Shown here: piece after piece, positions 45,908 through 54,589 of the stretch
Position numbering within the stretch: the stretch's first letter is position 1
Layout of the letters: each line of letters opens with the position of its first letter
DNA from: Deltaproteobacteria bacterium Ga0077550
Lineage (GTDB): Bacteria > Myxococcota_A > Polyangia > Nannocystales > Nannocystaceae
Length of the DNA: 59,520 nt
Assembly: GCA_001464385.1 (NCBI GenBank)
Contig: LNFB01000239.1
Coordinates: 1-59,520, forward strand
Direction: 5' to 3'
The notes under the pieces: model-generated
Database searches by the model: none
The model's input: only the letters and a program-made list of their open reading frames with translations
What the model was told of the DNA's origin: nothing
Program-made: the position numbers and the translations under genes

Positions 45908-46672
45908 ATGGCATGGATGAATTGGCGTAGTTGGTGCGGGTGCGTCGCGATGATCGGCGGTGGCCTCGGCGCGTGCGGTGGCGATCCGAGCAGCGATGAC
46001 GGGACGACGTCGGGCGCGACGCAGACCGGGACGGAGACGAGCGTCGACGACAGCTCGGGCGCGTCGAACCCCTCGGGCACCTCGGGGCCGAGCTCCCAAA
46101 CCGAGGGCAGCGACGGCAGCGACGGCACCGGGGCGCCGACGACCGACGCCACCGACGACACCTCGGCGGACTCCGGCTCGACCACCGGCGATCCGAACTA
46201 CTGCGGCCTCGACGTGATGCAGGGCGAGGACGGCCCGTGGTTCGAGCTCAGCCACATGGGCGTGCCGGTGACGAGCGGCGCGACGCTGACGATGGAGTGC
46301 GGCGCGCAGGGCTCGCTGATGTTCTGGCTCGAGTCCCACCAGGGCGGCGTCATGCCCGACGAGTTCGAGAACATCACCTACAGCGTCACGATGGACGTGC
46401 CCGGCTTCGACGACCTGTCGCCGACCGGTCACTTCTACCGCAACACCGAGTACGGCATGTACGTCGGGTGCGAGCCGATCATCGGCGGCATCACGGGCGG
46501 CGTCCCTGTGCTCCCCCCCGACGCACTCCTCGATGTGACCCAGGTCGATGGGCTGCCCGCGACGCTCCACGTCGAGCTGGCCGGCGACGGCGCCACGGCG
46601 GTCTTCGACGTCGACGTCGTGCTCGCGGTCCCGTCGGACCTCTCGCCCGACACCTGCTTCGGCGCGGGCTGA
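45908..46672 (+). CDS. Secreted lipoprotein with Ser/Thr/Gly linker
   Basis: 254 residues. Lipobox GLGAC, Cys23, is followed by a linker of about 75 residues (DDGTTSGATQTGTETSVDDS). The globular part of about 155 residues contains YCGLDVMQGEDGPWFELSHM, MECGAQGSLMFWLESHQGG and VTQVDGLPATLHVELAGDG. It appears beta-rich with four or so cysteines. I do not recognise it. It ends 73 bp before the permease gene, with a hairpin between. Confidence 0.7.
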   Translation: MAWMNWRSWCGCVAMIGGGLGACGGDPSSDDGTTSGATQTGTETSVDDSSGASNPSGTSGPSSQTEGSDGSDGTGAPTTDATDDTSADSGSTTGDPNYCGLDVMQGEDGPWFELSHMGVPVTSGATLTMECGAQGSLMFWLESHQGGVMPDEFENITYSVTMDVPGFDDLSPTGHFYRNTEYGMYVGCEPIIGGITGGVPVLPPDALLDVTQVDGLPATLHVELAGDGATAVFDVDVVLAVPSDLSPDTCFGAG

Positions 46673-46694
46673 CAGGGCGGCGACGCGGGCGACC

Positions 46695-46720
46695 GCGTCC
46701 AGCAGCGGGCCGCTGGACGC
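46695..46720 (+). promoter_or_regulatory. 9-bp stem hairpin upstream of permease gene
   Basis: gcgtccagc - 8-nt loop - gctggacgc, perfect arms. It begins 23 nt after the lipoprotein stop and ends 25 nt before the permease ATG. It could be a leader hairpin or a weak terminator; no T-run. Confidence 0.35.
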
Positions 46721-46745
46721 CCGAAAGCGCAGCTGATAGAGCCGC

Positions 46746-48314
46746 ATGCGCATGCGTTGGTTCGTCCGCGGCGACATCGACGGGTTCTTCGGGCTCGCCC
46801 TCGACAACCTCGTGCAGCTGCTGCTGATCGACGCGCTGTGCCGCTTCGTCCTCGGCTTCCCCGACGCGCTGTTGTACGGGCGCGTGCTCCCGGCGGTCGC
46901 GGTCTCGCTCTTGGTCGGCAACCTCTACTACGCGCGACAGGCCCGGCGCATCGCCGCGCAGACCGGCCGCGACGACGTGTGCGCGCTGCCCTACGGCATC
47001 AACACGGTGTCGCTGTTCGGCCACGTGTTCCTGGTGATGCTGCCGGCGAAGCTGCTCGCGACCGCGGCCGGGCACCCCGATCCCGTGCAGGTGGCGTGGC
47101 ACGCGGGGCTCGCGGCGACGATCGGCAGCGGCCTCATCGAGTTCGCGGGCTCCTTCGTGGCCGAGACCCTGCGCCGCTGGACCCCGCGCGCCGCGCTGCT
47201 CGCGACGCTGGCCGGCATCGCGCTCGGCTTCATCTCGCTGGGCTTCCTCTTCCGGACCTTCGCCCACCCGATCGTCGGCCTCGCGACCTTCGGCATCGTG
47301 ATGCTGACGTACTTCGGTCGCATGCGCTTCCGCGGCAACCTGCCCGGTGGACTCGTCGCGGTCGTCGTCGGGATCGCCCTGTCGTGGGCCACTGGCCTCG
47401 CGCCCGTCGGCCCCGCGCCGAGCGGCGGCGGCTTCTTCCCGCCGGTGCCGGTGATCGGCGAGCTCGCGCGCGCCCTTGGCGAGGGGCACGTGCTCACGTA
47501 CTTCTCGGTGATCGTCCCGATGGGCCTGTTCAACCTCGTCGGCTCGCTGCAGAACATCGAGTCGGCCGAGGCCGCCGGCGATCGCTTCCCGACGGCGCCG
47601 TCGCTCGCGGTCAACGGCCTCGGCTCCCTCGCCGCCGGCCTGTTCGGCTCGTGCTTCCCGACCACGATCTACATCGGACACCCGGGATGGAAGGCGATGG
47701 GCGCCCGCGCCGGCTACTCGGTGCTCAACGGCGTCTTCGTCACCGTCGTGTGCCTCACCGGCACGCTCGCGCACATCGCCTGGGCGGTGCCCGTCGACGC
47801 GGGCATGGCGATCATCCTCTGGATCGGCCTGGTCATCACGGCGCAGGCCTTCCAGACCACGCCGCGCGAGCACGCCCCCGCCGTCGTCGTCGGCCTGCTG
47901 CCGGGCGTCGGCGCCTGGGGAGCGCTGATGGCCAAGAACGGCCTGCGCGCCGCCGGCCTCGGCGTGCCCGGTGGCGCCCCGTTCACCCCGGCGCTCATCG
48001 ACGCGTTCGCTGCCTCCGACACGTGGATCCACGGCGCGTTCGCCCTCGAGCAGGGCTTCATCTTCACGTCGATGATCCTCGCGGCGGCCACGGTGGCCGT
48101 GATCGAGCGCCGCTTCTACACCGCGGCGATCTGGTGCGCGGCTGCGTCCGCGCTGTCGGCCACCGGCATCATGCACGGCTACCGCTTCGCCGACGGCGAC
48201 ACGATCGTGGATCTCTCGCCCGCGTGGCCCTGGGCCACGGGCTACGCCGTGATGGCCGCCCTCTTCGCGCTCGCGCCGATGCTCGCGCGGCCCCACGACG
48301 CCGCCGGGCACTGA
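46746..48314 (+). CDS. NCS2-type (xanthine/uracil-like) permease
   Basis: 522 residues with about a dozen hydrophobic segments. The N-terminal block GDIDGFFGLALDNLVQLLLI and the motif CALPYGINTVSLFGHVFLVM match this family. The substrate-site helices include LFNLVGSLQNIESAEAAGDR and NGLGSLAAGLFGSCFPTTI, where the Gln/Glu residues are usual in NCS2 transporters. It likely imports a nucleobase or related compound with H+ or Na+. The substrate is not determinable. ATG at 46746; MRMR allows a second start six nt on. No purine or pyrimidine gene adjoins it. Confidence 0.82.
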   Translation: MRMRWFVRGDIDGFFGLALDNLVQLLLIDALCRFVLGFPDALLYGRVLPAVAVSLLVGNLYYARQARRIAAQTGRDDVCALPYGINTVSLFGHVFLVMLPAKLLATAAGHPDPVQVAWHAGLAATIGSGLIEFAGSFVAETLRRWTPRAALLATLAGIALGFISLGFLFRTFAHPIVGLATFGIVMLTYFGRMRFRGNLPGGLVAVVVGIALSWATGLAPVGPAPSGGGFFPPVPVIGELARALGEGHVLTYFSVIVPMGLFNLVGSLQNIESAEAAGDRFPTAPSLAVNGLGSLAAGLFGSCFPTTIYIGHPGWKAMGARAGYSVLNGVFVTVVCLTGTLAHIAWAVPVDAGMAIILWIGLVITAQAFQTTPREHAPAVVVGLLPGVGAWGALMAKNGLRAAGLGVPGGAPFTPALIDAFAASDTWIHGAFALEQGFIFTSMILAAATVAVIERRFYTAAIWCAAASALSATGIMHGYRFADGDTIVDLSPAWPWATGYAVMAALFALAPMLARPHDAAGH

Positions 48315-48318
48315 CGCC

Positions 48319-48365
48319 GCGGCGCGGCTCAGCCCGCCGGCATGCGGCGCGGCTCAGCCCGCCGG
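48319..48365. repeat. 22-bp perfect direct repeat between convergent genes
   Basis: The same 22-bp unit occurs at 48319-48340 and 48344-48365, separated by cat. The second copy contains the stop codon of the minus-strand lipoprotein gene. It looks like a recent small duplication. Confidence 0.85.
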
Positions 48366-49724
48366 ATCAATGAACTCGGTGAGGTCGCCGCCGCCGAGCT
48401 CGTAGAACGTGGAGCCCAGCGAGCCGGCCCAGAAGTGGTTGAGCGCCCCGAAGCCGAAGCCCTCGACCGGCGCGCCGGCGGGCTCGACGTAGCTGAAGAG
48501 ATTCTGCTGTACCCAGCCGAGATCGGGGTCGTGCCGATACTGGCCGATGAAGTTGCTGGTCATGTCCGAGACGTAGACGTACGGCGTCCCGGTGGTGACG
48601 TCGACGACGACCTCGAGCCCGTCCATGTGATCGCCCGCGAGCACCGGGAACTCGAACGCGTAACCCCACGTCTGTGACGCGGAGTCGTACTGGAACACGC
48701 GACGCGCCGACTCGTTGCCCGAGTACCAGACCTCGTTGAGCTCGTCGTAGCCGAGGAACGCGAGCCACGGGTACGAGGTCGAGCCGATCCACGTCGGCAT
48801 CGGAGCGATCTGTGTGGTCAGGCCGGTCGCCAGATCGTACTCGCGCACGTCGTTCGGCCCCGAGTACACCACCGAGGTCGCGGTGGCGTAGACCTCCATG
48901 ATGTTGGGGAACGCGCCCGGGTTGTCGATCGGGAACGACTCGACCAGGGTGAACACGCGCTCCTCGACCGGACCCTGCGCGTCGGGGTAGTCGGGGTGCT
49001 GGTTGGGCTCGAGCTCGCCGTCGCCGTCCGAGTCGAGCAGCGCCACGTCGTACACGCCGATGCTGAGCGTGCTGAAGTTGGCCATCGCGACGAAGTAGAT
49101 GCGGTTGCCGTAGGTGTCGACGTCGGAGATCTGCGAGAAACCGGCCGGGGTGAGATCGAAGACCGCGTACTGGTAGTACTGCCCGGTCGGCGTGATGTCG
49201 CCGATCGGCGACAGGGGGATGCACGCGCCCATGCCCGAGTCGCAGACCATGCTCGCGGCGGAATCGCAGACCTCGATCTCCTGCCAGGTCGCAACCGGAC
49301 CGGCTGTGTTGCACGCCATCACGCGGGGGCCGTGGCAGGCGTACTGGCCGTCGAGGCAGGCCACGCAGCCCTCGCCGTCGACGCACAGCTCCGGCAGGCA
49401 GTTGGTCGAGCTGATGGCATTGCCCCCGCCGTCACACTCGATCGCGATGGTGCCGTCGCAGTAGATCCCCGCGGCGTGATCGAGGCACGCGCCGCTGCTG
49501 CTCCCGAGATCGAACTTGGTCTGCGGGCCATCGTCCGCGGTCGCGTCGGCCGACGCGTCGCCCGGTCCGCTGTCCGCCCCGGTCCCGTCGACGGTGCCCG
49601 CCGAGTCGGTGCCGATGCCCGTGGCCGACATCGACGTCAGCGACACCGAGCCCGAGGGATCGCCGTCGCCGCTGGCAGACGTGCACGCGACGAGCAACGC
49701 GAGGGGTGCCGTGGTTCGCTTCAT
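48354..49724 (-). CDS. Cys-rich lipoprotein with propeller-like repeats
   Basis: 456 residues. The short signal ends in lipobox LLVAC, Cys14; AAAGG lies 12-16 nt upstream of the ATG. A linker of about 65 residues is followed by the element QTKFDLGSS. A Cys-rich segment follows (ACLDHAAGIYCDGTIAIECD, NCLPELCVDGEGCVACLDGQ). From about residue 160 the sequence has beta-propeller-like repeats (YGNRIYFVAMANFSTLSIGV, DELNEVWYSGNESARRVFQ). It ends ELGGGDLTEFIDPAG. Likely surface exposed. The propeller reading is by eye only. Confidence 0.75.
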   Translation of the reverse strand: MKRTTAPLALLVACTSASGDGDPSGSVSLTSMSATGIGTDSAGTVDGTGADSGPGDASADATADDGPQTKFDLGSSSGACLDHAAGIYCDGTIAIECDGGGNAISSTNCLPELCVDGEGCVACLDGQYACHGPRVMACNTAGPVATWQEIEVCDSAASMVCDSGMGACIPLSPIGDITPTGQYYQYAVFDLTPAGFSQISDVDTYGNRIYFVAMANFSTLSIGVYDVALLDSDGDGELEPNQHPDYPDAQGPVEERVFTLVESFPIDNPGAFPNIMEVYATATSVVYSGPNDVREYDLATGLTTQIAPMPTWIGSTSYPWLAFLGYDELNEVWYSGNESARRVFQYDSASQTWGYAFEFPVLAGDHMDGLEVVVDVTTGTPYVYVSDMTSNFIGQYRHDPDLGWVQQNLFSYVEPAGAPVEGFGFGALNHFWAGSLGSTFYELGGGDLTEFIDPAG

Positions 49725-49837
49725 CCGAGACCGACCTTTCGAGGACGTCACGAGTCTACTCCAGGCCGACACCGACGGACGGGGCCGCGGGGGCACACGT
49801 GGTGTGGCCTGTCGACCCCGACACGACGCGAACGACG

Positions 49838-50821
49838 TCAATCGACGCCGACGACGACGTGGCACGCATCGGCGACGCCGGCGACCGAGGCGGTGAAGAA
49901 CGCCCCGTAGTCGTCGCTGCACACGTCGCCGACGTAGCCGTGCTCGAACATGCCGGTGAACTCGATGATCTGCGCCGCGATCTCGGCGCCGTCGAGCCCG
50001 TCCCACTGGCCGGCGATGCAGTCGTTGGGCGCCGGGTGTCCGACCAACGACAGCACCACCACGCGCTCGGCGTCCCCACCCTTGGCCGCGACCACGGCGT
50101 CGTACCAAGCCGCGGGATCGCCCGGCGAGTCGCCGTCGTCGTCCTCGTCGGTGATGAGGGTGACGACCAGCAGCGCGCCGTCGCGGAGGAAGCCCGCGTT
50201 GCACAGCGCGAGGTTGCCGACCGACTGCGGGGTCCCGCGCGCGGCCCCGAGCGCGGCAGTGATCGCCTCCATCGGCCGCTCGAACCCGTCGCCCTCGACG
50301 CCGACCTTGGCCGCGCAGTCGAACGCCTGATCCAGGGCGTCGCTCGGCGTCATGTAGCCGAACCCCTCCACGTAGGGCCCACACGCCGCGTCGCTCGACG
50401 ACTCACCGCCGGTGCGGGTGACGAGCGCGCCGAGCTTGCGGCAGCCGATGCCGTTGAAGCGGTTGTCGTCCGTGGTGATCACGCCGACGTGGTAGTCGGT
50501 GTCCTCGCCGAGGATCGAGCCGATGCCCTCGATGAAGCCGGGGAACCCGGCGACGAGGTGGGCCTGCTCGTCGGCCATGCTCTGCGAGTTGTCGACGACG
50601 AAGAGCAGGTCGACGCTGTCGCACGGGTCGGCGGGCACACCGACGTCGCGCGCGTCGGCGTCGTCGCGGGGCTGCTCGGGGGCCGGCGCTTCGCCCGTCG
50701 TGCTCGACGTGCCGCTGGGCTCCGCGGACTTCGCCTCGAGCGCGTCGTCGACGAGGCCGTTCTCGGCGGTTGCCTGGCAGGCGAGGACGAGCGCGAAGGG
50801 AGCCGAGCACGGGCGCGACAT
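49838..50821 (-). CDS. VWA-domain lipoprotein (second copy type)
   Basis: 327 residues. Lipobox LVLAC has Cys15, followed by a linker to about residue 65. The VWA domain starts PCDSVDLLFVVDNSQSMADE with MIDAS DxSxS, followed by HVGVITTDDNRFNGIGCRK and ALLVVTLITDEDDDGDSPGD. A Cys-containing C-terminus (CIAGQWDGLDGAEIAAQI, DVCSDDYGAFFTASVAGV) matches Nannocystaceae-type VWA proteins. It is expected at the outer surface or periplasm. The function is unknown; metal-dependent adhesion is the family norm. Confidence 0.85.
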   Translation of the reverse strand: MSRPCSAPFALVLACQATAENGLVDDALEAKSAEPSGTSSTTGEAPAPEQPRDDADARDVGVPADPCDSVDLLFVVDNSQSMADEQAHLVAGFPGFIEGIGSILGEDTDYHVGVITTDDNRFNGIGCRKLGALVTRTGGESSSDAACGPYVEGFGYMTPSDALDQAFDCAAKVGVEGDGFERPMEAITAALGAARGTPQSVGNLALCNAGFLRDGALLVVTLITDEDDDGDSPGDPAAWYDAVVAAKGGDAERVVVLSLVGHPAPNDCIAGQWDGLDGAEIAAQIIEFTGMFEHGYVGDVCSDDYGAFFTASVAGVADACHVVVGVD

Positions 50822-51045
50822 GACCGTGCATGCCGTTTCAACGACCGTTCCAAGGCGCGGTCACGGGTCGGGGCTGGCCCACGTCTGCCCCGCCGGCCGG
50901 CCGCGGCGTCCAGAACCCGCACGGCATCGCGATGCGATCGTCCGCGCCGCGGACACGCGGATGTCAGCGGGCCGTCGAGATCAGCGATGGCGCCCGCGAG
51001 CGGCGACGCGCTGGACTCGCGGCGCCGTCCGCCGGTGGGACACCG

Positions 51046-51912
51046 TCAGTCCCCGCGATCGGGGAGGCGCCAGAACTCGCCGACCCGCGTCGCGCGGCGC
51101 TCGTCCTCGAGCTTGCGCAGGTGCGCCGCAGCCGAGCGCTCGGCGAGGGGCCACAGCGCCCGCGGCGTGTCCGCGTAGGCGACCGCGACGACGGCCGCCA
51201 TGTCGATGGGGCCGCGCCACAGCGCCTCGACGATCCGCGCCTCGCGGGCGAGCCGGTGCTGCACGTAGTGGTCGACGACGGCCCGAGGATCGCCGAGCAC
51301 GGGCCCGTGCGCGGGGACCAGCGCCGTGAGCCCGAGGTCGCCGAGGCGCTTCAACGAGGCCAGGTACGCCGCCATGTCGCCGTCGTCGTGGGGATCGATG
51401 AGGATCGTCCCCTCGCCCGCGACCATGTCGCCGACGTGCGCCACGCTCGAGCGCTCCTCGACGTAGCACAGGTGCCCCGGGGCGTGGCCAGGGGTGAACA
51501 CGGCGCGCAGCACCACGCCCTCGCCGAGCACCACCCGCTCGCCGTCGTCGAGCCGCCGATCGACGGCGAACCCAACGCGCCGCGCCGTCTCGGCGTGCGC
51601 GAGGATCGGCGCGCGGTGGCGGACCGCGAGCTCCTCGGCGTAACCGACGTGGTCCACGTGGTGGTGCGTGACGAGGATCGCGACCACGCGCTTGCCCGAA
51701 GCCTCGAGCTCGGCGAGCGCCGCGTCGAGCCGCGCGCGCTCGTCGACATCGGGCGTCGCCGGCTCGATCACCGCTACATCGCGCCCGACGACGACCAGCG
51801 TGTTGGTCGTCGTCGCGGGCGGCAGGGTCGGCGTGCGCAGGGCCAGGCGCCACACGCCAGGCGCGATCGGCTCCATCGGCTCGCGCGGCACCATCGGCTC
51901 ACGCGACGCCAT
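51046..51912 (-). CDS. Metallo-beta-lactamase-fold hydrolase
   Basis: 288 residues from ATG at 51912. The zinc motif is VTHHHVDHVGYAEE (HxHxDH), followed by FTPGHAPGHLCYVEE, AHVGDMVAGEG and VPAHGPVLGD, which supply the further His and Asp ligands. A helical C-terminal region (residues 215-285) follows, as in LACTB2-like endoribonucleases/hydrolases. It begins only 3 nt after the P450 stop, so the pair is probably co-transcribed. The substrate is unknown; the P450 link is contextual. Confidence 0.85.
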   Translation of the reverse strand: MASREPMVPREPMEPIAPGVWRLALRTPTLPPATTTNTLVVVGRDVAVIEPATPDVDERARLDAALAELEASGKRVVAILVTHHHVDHVGYAEELAVRHRAPILAHAETARRVGFAVDRRLDDGERVVLGEGVVLRAVFTPGHAPGHLCYVEERSSVAHVGDMVAGEGTILIDPHDDGDMAAYLASLKRLGDLGLTALVPAHGPVLGDPRAVVDHYVQHRLAREARIVEALWRGPIDMAAVVAVAYADTPRALWPLAERSAAAHLRKLEDERRATRVGEFWRLPDRGD

Positions 51913-51915
51913 GAC

Positions 51916-53322
51916 TCACGCGACGGGGACGACGGCGCGGCGCTTGCGACGGCGGTAGCGCGCGCGGCAGGGCATGCGCGGTCCGACCAACAGGCGGTCG
52001 TAGTCGGGCTCGTACATCGGCTCGAGCAGCTCGAAGTCGAAGTTGCGCAGCAGGTGACTCCAGATCGCCCGCAGCTGCAGCTGCGCGAACACGATGCCCA
52101 TGCAGCGGTGACGACCGCCGCCGAACGAGATCCACCCCATCGGGTTCTTCTTGTCCTCGTCGCGCTCGGGACCGAAGCGATCGGGATCGAAGCGGTTGGG
52201 ATCGCGGAACACCTCGGGGATGCGGTGCGCCATCGCCGGGGAGGTCATGATCATCGACTCCTCGGGGACCCAGTAGCCGCCGTGCTCGAAGCCCTTCATC
52301 ACCTTGCGCATCATCATGATGATGGGCGGGTACAGCCGCAGGGTCTCCTTGACCGCGTTCTCGAGCCCGCTCATCGCGCGCAGGTCCTCGAGGGTGAGGT
52401 CGTCGCGATCGCCCAGGATCGTGTCCTGCTCGGCGCGGAGCTTGGCCAGCCACTGCGGGTTCTGGTTGAGGAGGATCCCCGTCCACGCGAAGGTCACGCC
52501 GCTGGTGTGGTGACCGGCGAACATGATCGCGAGCAGCAGCCCGGTCATCTCGTCGTCGCTCAGGATCCGGCCATCCTTGTACGTCGCGTCCATCAGCGTC
52601 TGGAGGAAGTCCTCTTCGCTGGCGCCCTTGGTCCGCCGCTCGCGGACGATCGCCGAGACCAGCTCGCCGAGGCGGGCGCGCGACTTGTCGCGCTTGCGGA
52701 ACGCGGGGATCGGCAGCTGCGGGGCGAAGAACGCCAGCAGGTTCAGCCCCGCCTCCATGTCGTAGTAGAGCTTGGCGAACTCGTCCGACAGGTTCTTGCG
52801 GAACGACGGCCCGAGCAGCGAGCGGCTCGACGTGTAGATCGTGAGCTCGTTGCCGACCTTGTAGAGGTCGACCACGCCCTCGTCGCCCCACTTGCCGAAG
52901 TAGTCCTCGGCCTCCTCGACGAAGCCCGCGGCGTAGGTGCGCAGCCGCGCCTCGCGCAGGGCGTCGTGGAAGAACGCGAGCTGCTCGCGCATGATCTCGG
53001 GCTCGGCGTCGTAGGCGATGCCCTTGCCGAAGATCGGCGTCATGAGCTTGTAGACCTCGCGCATGCTGACGTCGTCGTCGCTGAGGCGGAAGAAGCGCTG
53101 GTGCGCCTTCGGACCGCTCATCATCACGGCCTGCGGGGTGCCGGGCAGCTTCAACGAGAACATGTCGCCGAAGCGATCGCGGCCCCGCTGGAACAGCTCG
53201 ACCGGACGGCGACGCAGCTCGACGGCGTGGCCGAGCAGCGGCAGGCCGCCCGGCAGCATCGGCGGCAGCTTGCGCGAGGTCGACGGGGTCGCGGACTTGG
53301 ATTCGGTGGGCGTGGTCTGCAT
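51916..53322 (-). CDS. Cytochrome P450, CYP51-like (sterol 14-demethylase type)
   Basis: 468 residues from ATG at 53322. The oxygen-binding I-helix is FAGHHTSGVTFAWTG, and the His-His-Thr is typical of CYP51. The K-helix is ENAVKETLRLYPP. The heme loop is FGGGRHRCMGIVFAQLQLRA with Cys407. No signal peptide is seen. CYP51 removes the 14-alpha-methyl group of lanosterol-type sterols; this is known in few bacteria, which include Nannocystis-type myxobacteria. Partner sterol genes are not in the window. A fatty acid or other substrate is possible. The MBL-fold gene follows in the same operon. An inverted repeat lies 68 nt upstream of the start. Confidence 0.85.
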   Translation of the reverse strand: MQTTPTESKSATPSTSRKLPPMLPGGLPLLGHAVELRRRPVELFQRGRDRFGDMFSLKLPGTPQAVMMSGPKAHQRFFRLSDDDVSMREVYKLMTPIFGKGIAYDAEPEIMREQLAFFHDALREARLRTYAAGFVEEAEDYFGKWGDEGVVDLYKVGNELTIYTSSRSLLGPSFRKNLSDEFAKLYYDMEAGLNLLAFFAPQLPIPAFRKRDKSRARLGELVSAIVRERRTKGASEEDFLQTLMDATYKDGRILSDDEMTGLLLAIMFAGHHTSGVTFAWTGILLNQNPQWLAKLRAEQDTILGDRDDLTLEDLRAMSGLENAVKETLRLYPPIIMMMRKVMKGFEHGGYWVPEESMIMTSPAMAHRIPEVFRDPNRFDPDRFGPERDEDKKNPMGWISFGGGRHRCMGIVFAQLQLRAIWSHLLRNFDFELLEPMYEPDYDRLLVGPRMPCRARYRRRKRRAVVPVA

Positions 53323-53746
53323 GGTCCCGGTCGCCGACGGCGGTCGGCGCGTCGGGGAAGCTACCAGCGGCCGACACGCGGGGCCAAGGCACATCGCCGT
53401 CGCCCAGAGGCGGCGATGTGGCCTGCCGCACGGCGCCGTGAGCGGCTCCACGCCCGCGCGGCGGCGCCGGGCAGTCTTTGCGGCCCCGTTCTGCCGCGCC
53501 TGTGCTCCGCCGATGCACGCGGGTCCCCGCGGGTTCCCGCCCGACGTGACGACGTCGTCGTCGACACGGCAACGTCGATCGCACCCGACGGCGTCGCGTC
53601 ACGTGTCACGCTCGCGCGCGACTCGACACGCCTACACCGCGCACGTGGTGCCCGAGGGCGACCTGAGCCGATCTCGTTCATGGACCGAATCGACCACCGA
53701 CCGGCCGAGCGCGACGCGAGCCAAGCTGCTATCTTCGTCGACTGGC
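53323..53746. other. 424-bp divergent intergenic region, no convincing gene
   Basis: The region separates the P450 (minus) and aminoacyl-transferase (plus) starts. Both strands give only Arg/Pro/Ser-rich translations of the kind produced by GC-rich non-coding DNA. It must hold two divergent promoters. The only clear structure is the inverted repeat at 53390-53420. Confidence 0.7.
53390..53420. promoter_or_regulatory. 10-bp inverted repeat upstream of the P450
   Basis: cacatcgccg - 11-nt spacer - cggcgatgtg, perfect arms. It lies 68 nt upstream of the P450 ATG in a 424-bp divergent region. The 21-nt centre-to-centre arm spacing is two helical turns, which suits a dimeric regulator. It could also form a leader hairpin. 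Confidence 0.5.
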
Positions 53747-54520
53747 ATGTCGGCACCGACCACCGGTCGACTGATCGTCGCGTCACCGCCGGAGCTGGTG
53801 ATCCACGACGCACCCACGCCGTGCCCCTACCTCGAGGGGCGCACGGCACGGCTGCCGCTGCGCCTGCCCGTGCGCGCGCTGGCCCGCACCGAGTTCGAGA
53901 CGCGGCTCGACGTCGGCGATCGCCGGCAGGGGCTGCTGCTGTACCGGACCGCGTGCCCCGACTGCGCGGCCTGCGAACCGATCCGCCTCGACGTCGAGCA
54001 GTTCGCCCCGGGGCGAACCCAGCGCCGCGTGTTCCGTCGCGGCGAGCGTGAGCTGAAGACCGAGATCGGCCGGCTCGAGCCCACGCTCGAGAAGGTGAAC
54101 CTCTACAACCGCCACAAGTTCGGGCGGGGGCTCAACACCGGCGATCAACCGATCGATCTCGAGGGCTACCGTGCGTTCCTCGGCGAGTCGTGCTGTGACA
54201 CGTTCGAGCTGCGCTACCGCATCGGTCGCAAGCTCGTCGGCCTGGCGATCGTCGACCGCAGCGAGCACGCCCTCTCCGCGGTGTACTGCTTCTTCGATCC
54301 GATGCTGCCGCAGCTCGGGATCGGCACCTACTCGATCCTCAAGCAGGTCGATCTGTGCAAGCAGTGGGGCCTGCGCTGGCTGTACCTCGGCCTGTACATC
54401 GCCGAGTGCAGCTCGATGGCGTACAAGTCTCGGTTCCTCCCCCACGAGCGGCTCCTCGACGGCCGGTGGGTCACCATCGAGGGTGGCGACGCGCCCCCGG
54501 ACGCAGCCGACGGCCCCTGA
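53747..54520 (+). CDS. N-end-rule aminoacyl-transferase (Bpt/Ate family)
   Basis: 257 residues from ATG at 53747. The family pattern is clear: PTPCPYLEGRTARLPLRLP, a CPDCAACEPIRLDVEQFAP segment, RRVFRRGERELKTEI, and AECSSMAYKSRFLPHERL. The first half carries the Cys cluster and the C-terminal half the GNAT-like transferase fold. These enzymes add leucine (Bpt) or arginine (Ate) from tRNA to N-terminal Asp or Glu for degradation via ClpS. The bacterial form usually transfers Leu, but the donor cannot be read from sequence. The gene lies 69 nt before arcA on the same strand. Upstream stretches do not look coding. Confidence 0.85.
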   Translation: MSAPTTGRLIVASPPELVIHDAPTPCPYLEGRTARLPLRLPVRALARTEFETRLDVGDRRQGLLLYRTACPDCAACEPIRLDVEQFAPGRTQRRVFRRGERELKTEIGRLEPTLEKVNLYNRHKFGRGLNTGDQPIDLEGYRAFLGESCCDTFELRYRIGRKLVGLAIVDRSEHALSAVYCFFDPMLPQLGIGTYSILKQVDLCKQWGLRWLYLGLYIAECSSMAYKSRFLPHERLLDGRWVTIEGGDAPPDAADGP

Positions 54521-54589
54521 AGGCCGGTTCTGCCGCGATTGCGCGGCCTCGCGGCCTCGTGCAGCATGCCGCTGACGAGACGAGGCCTG

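Noticed and set aside
44717..46921. A 734-residue minus-strand frame across the beta-helix, DUF2809 and lipoprotein genes
   Set aside because: It crosses several well-supported plus-strand genes and is Arg-rich low-information sequence.
53063..53746. An N-terminal extension of the aminoacyl-transferase frame
   Set aside because: It overlaps the opposite-strand P450 and its promoter and gives Arg/Ser/Thr-rich sequence. The family N-terminus (PTPCPYLEGR) fits a start at 53747.
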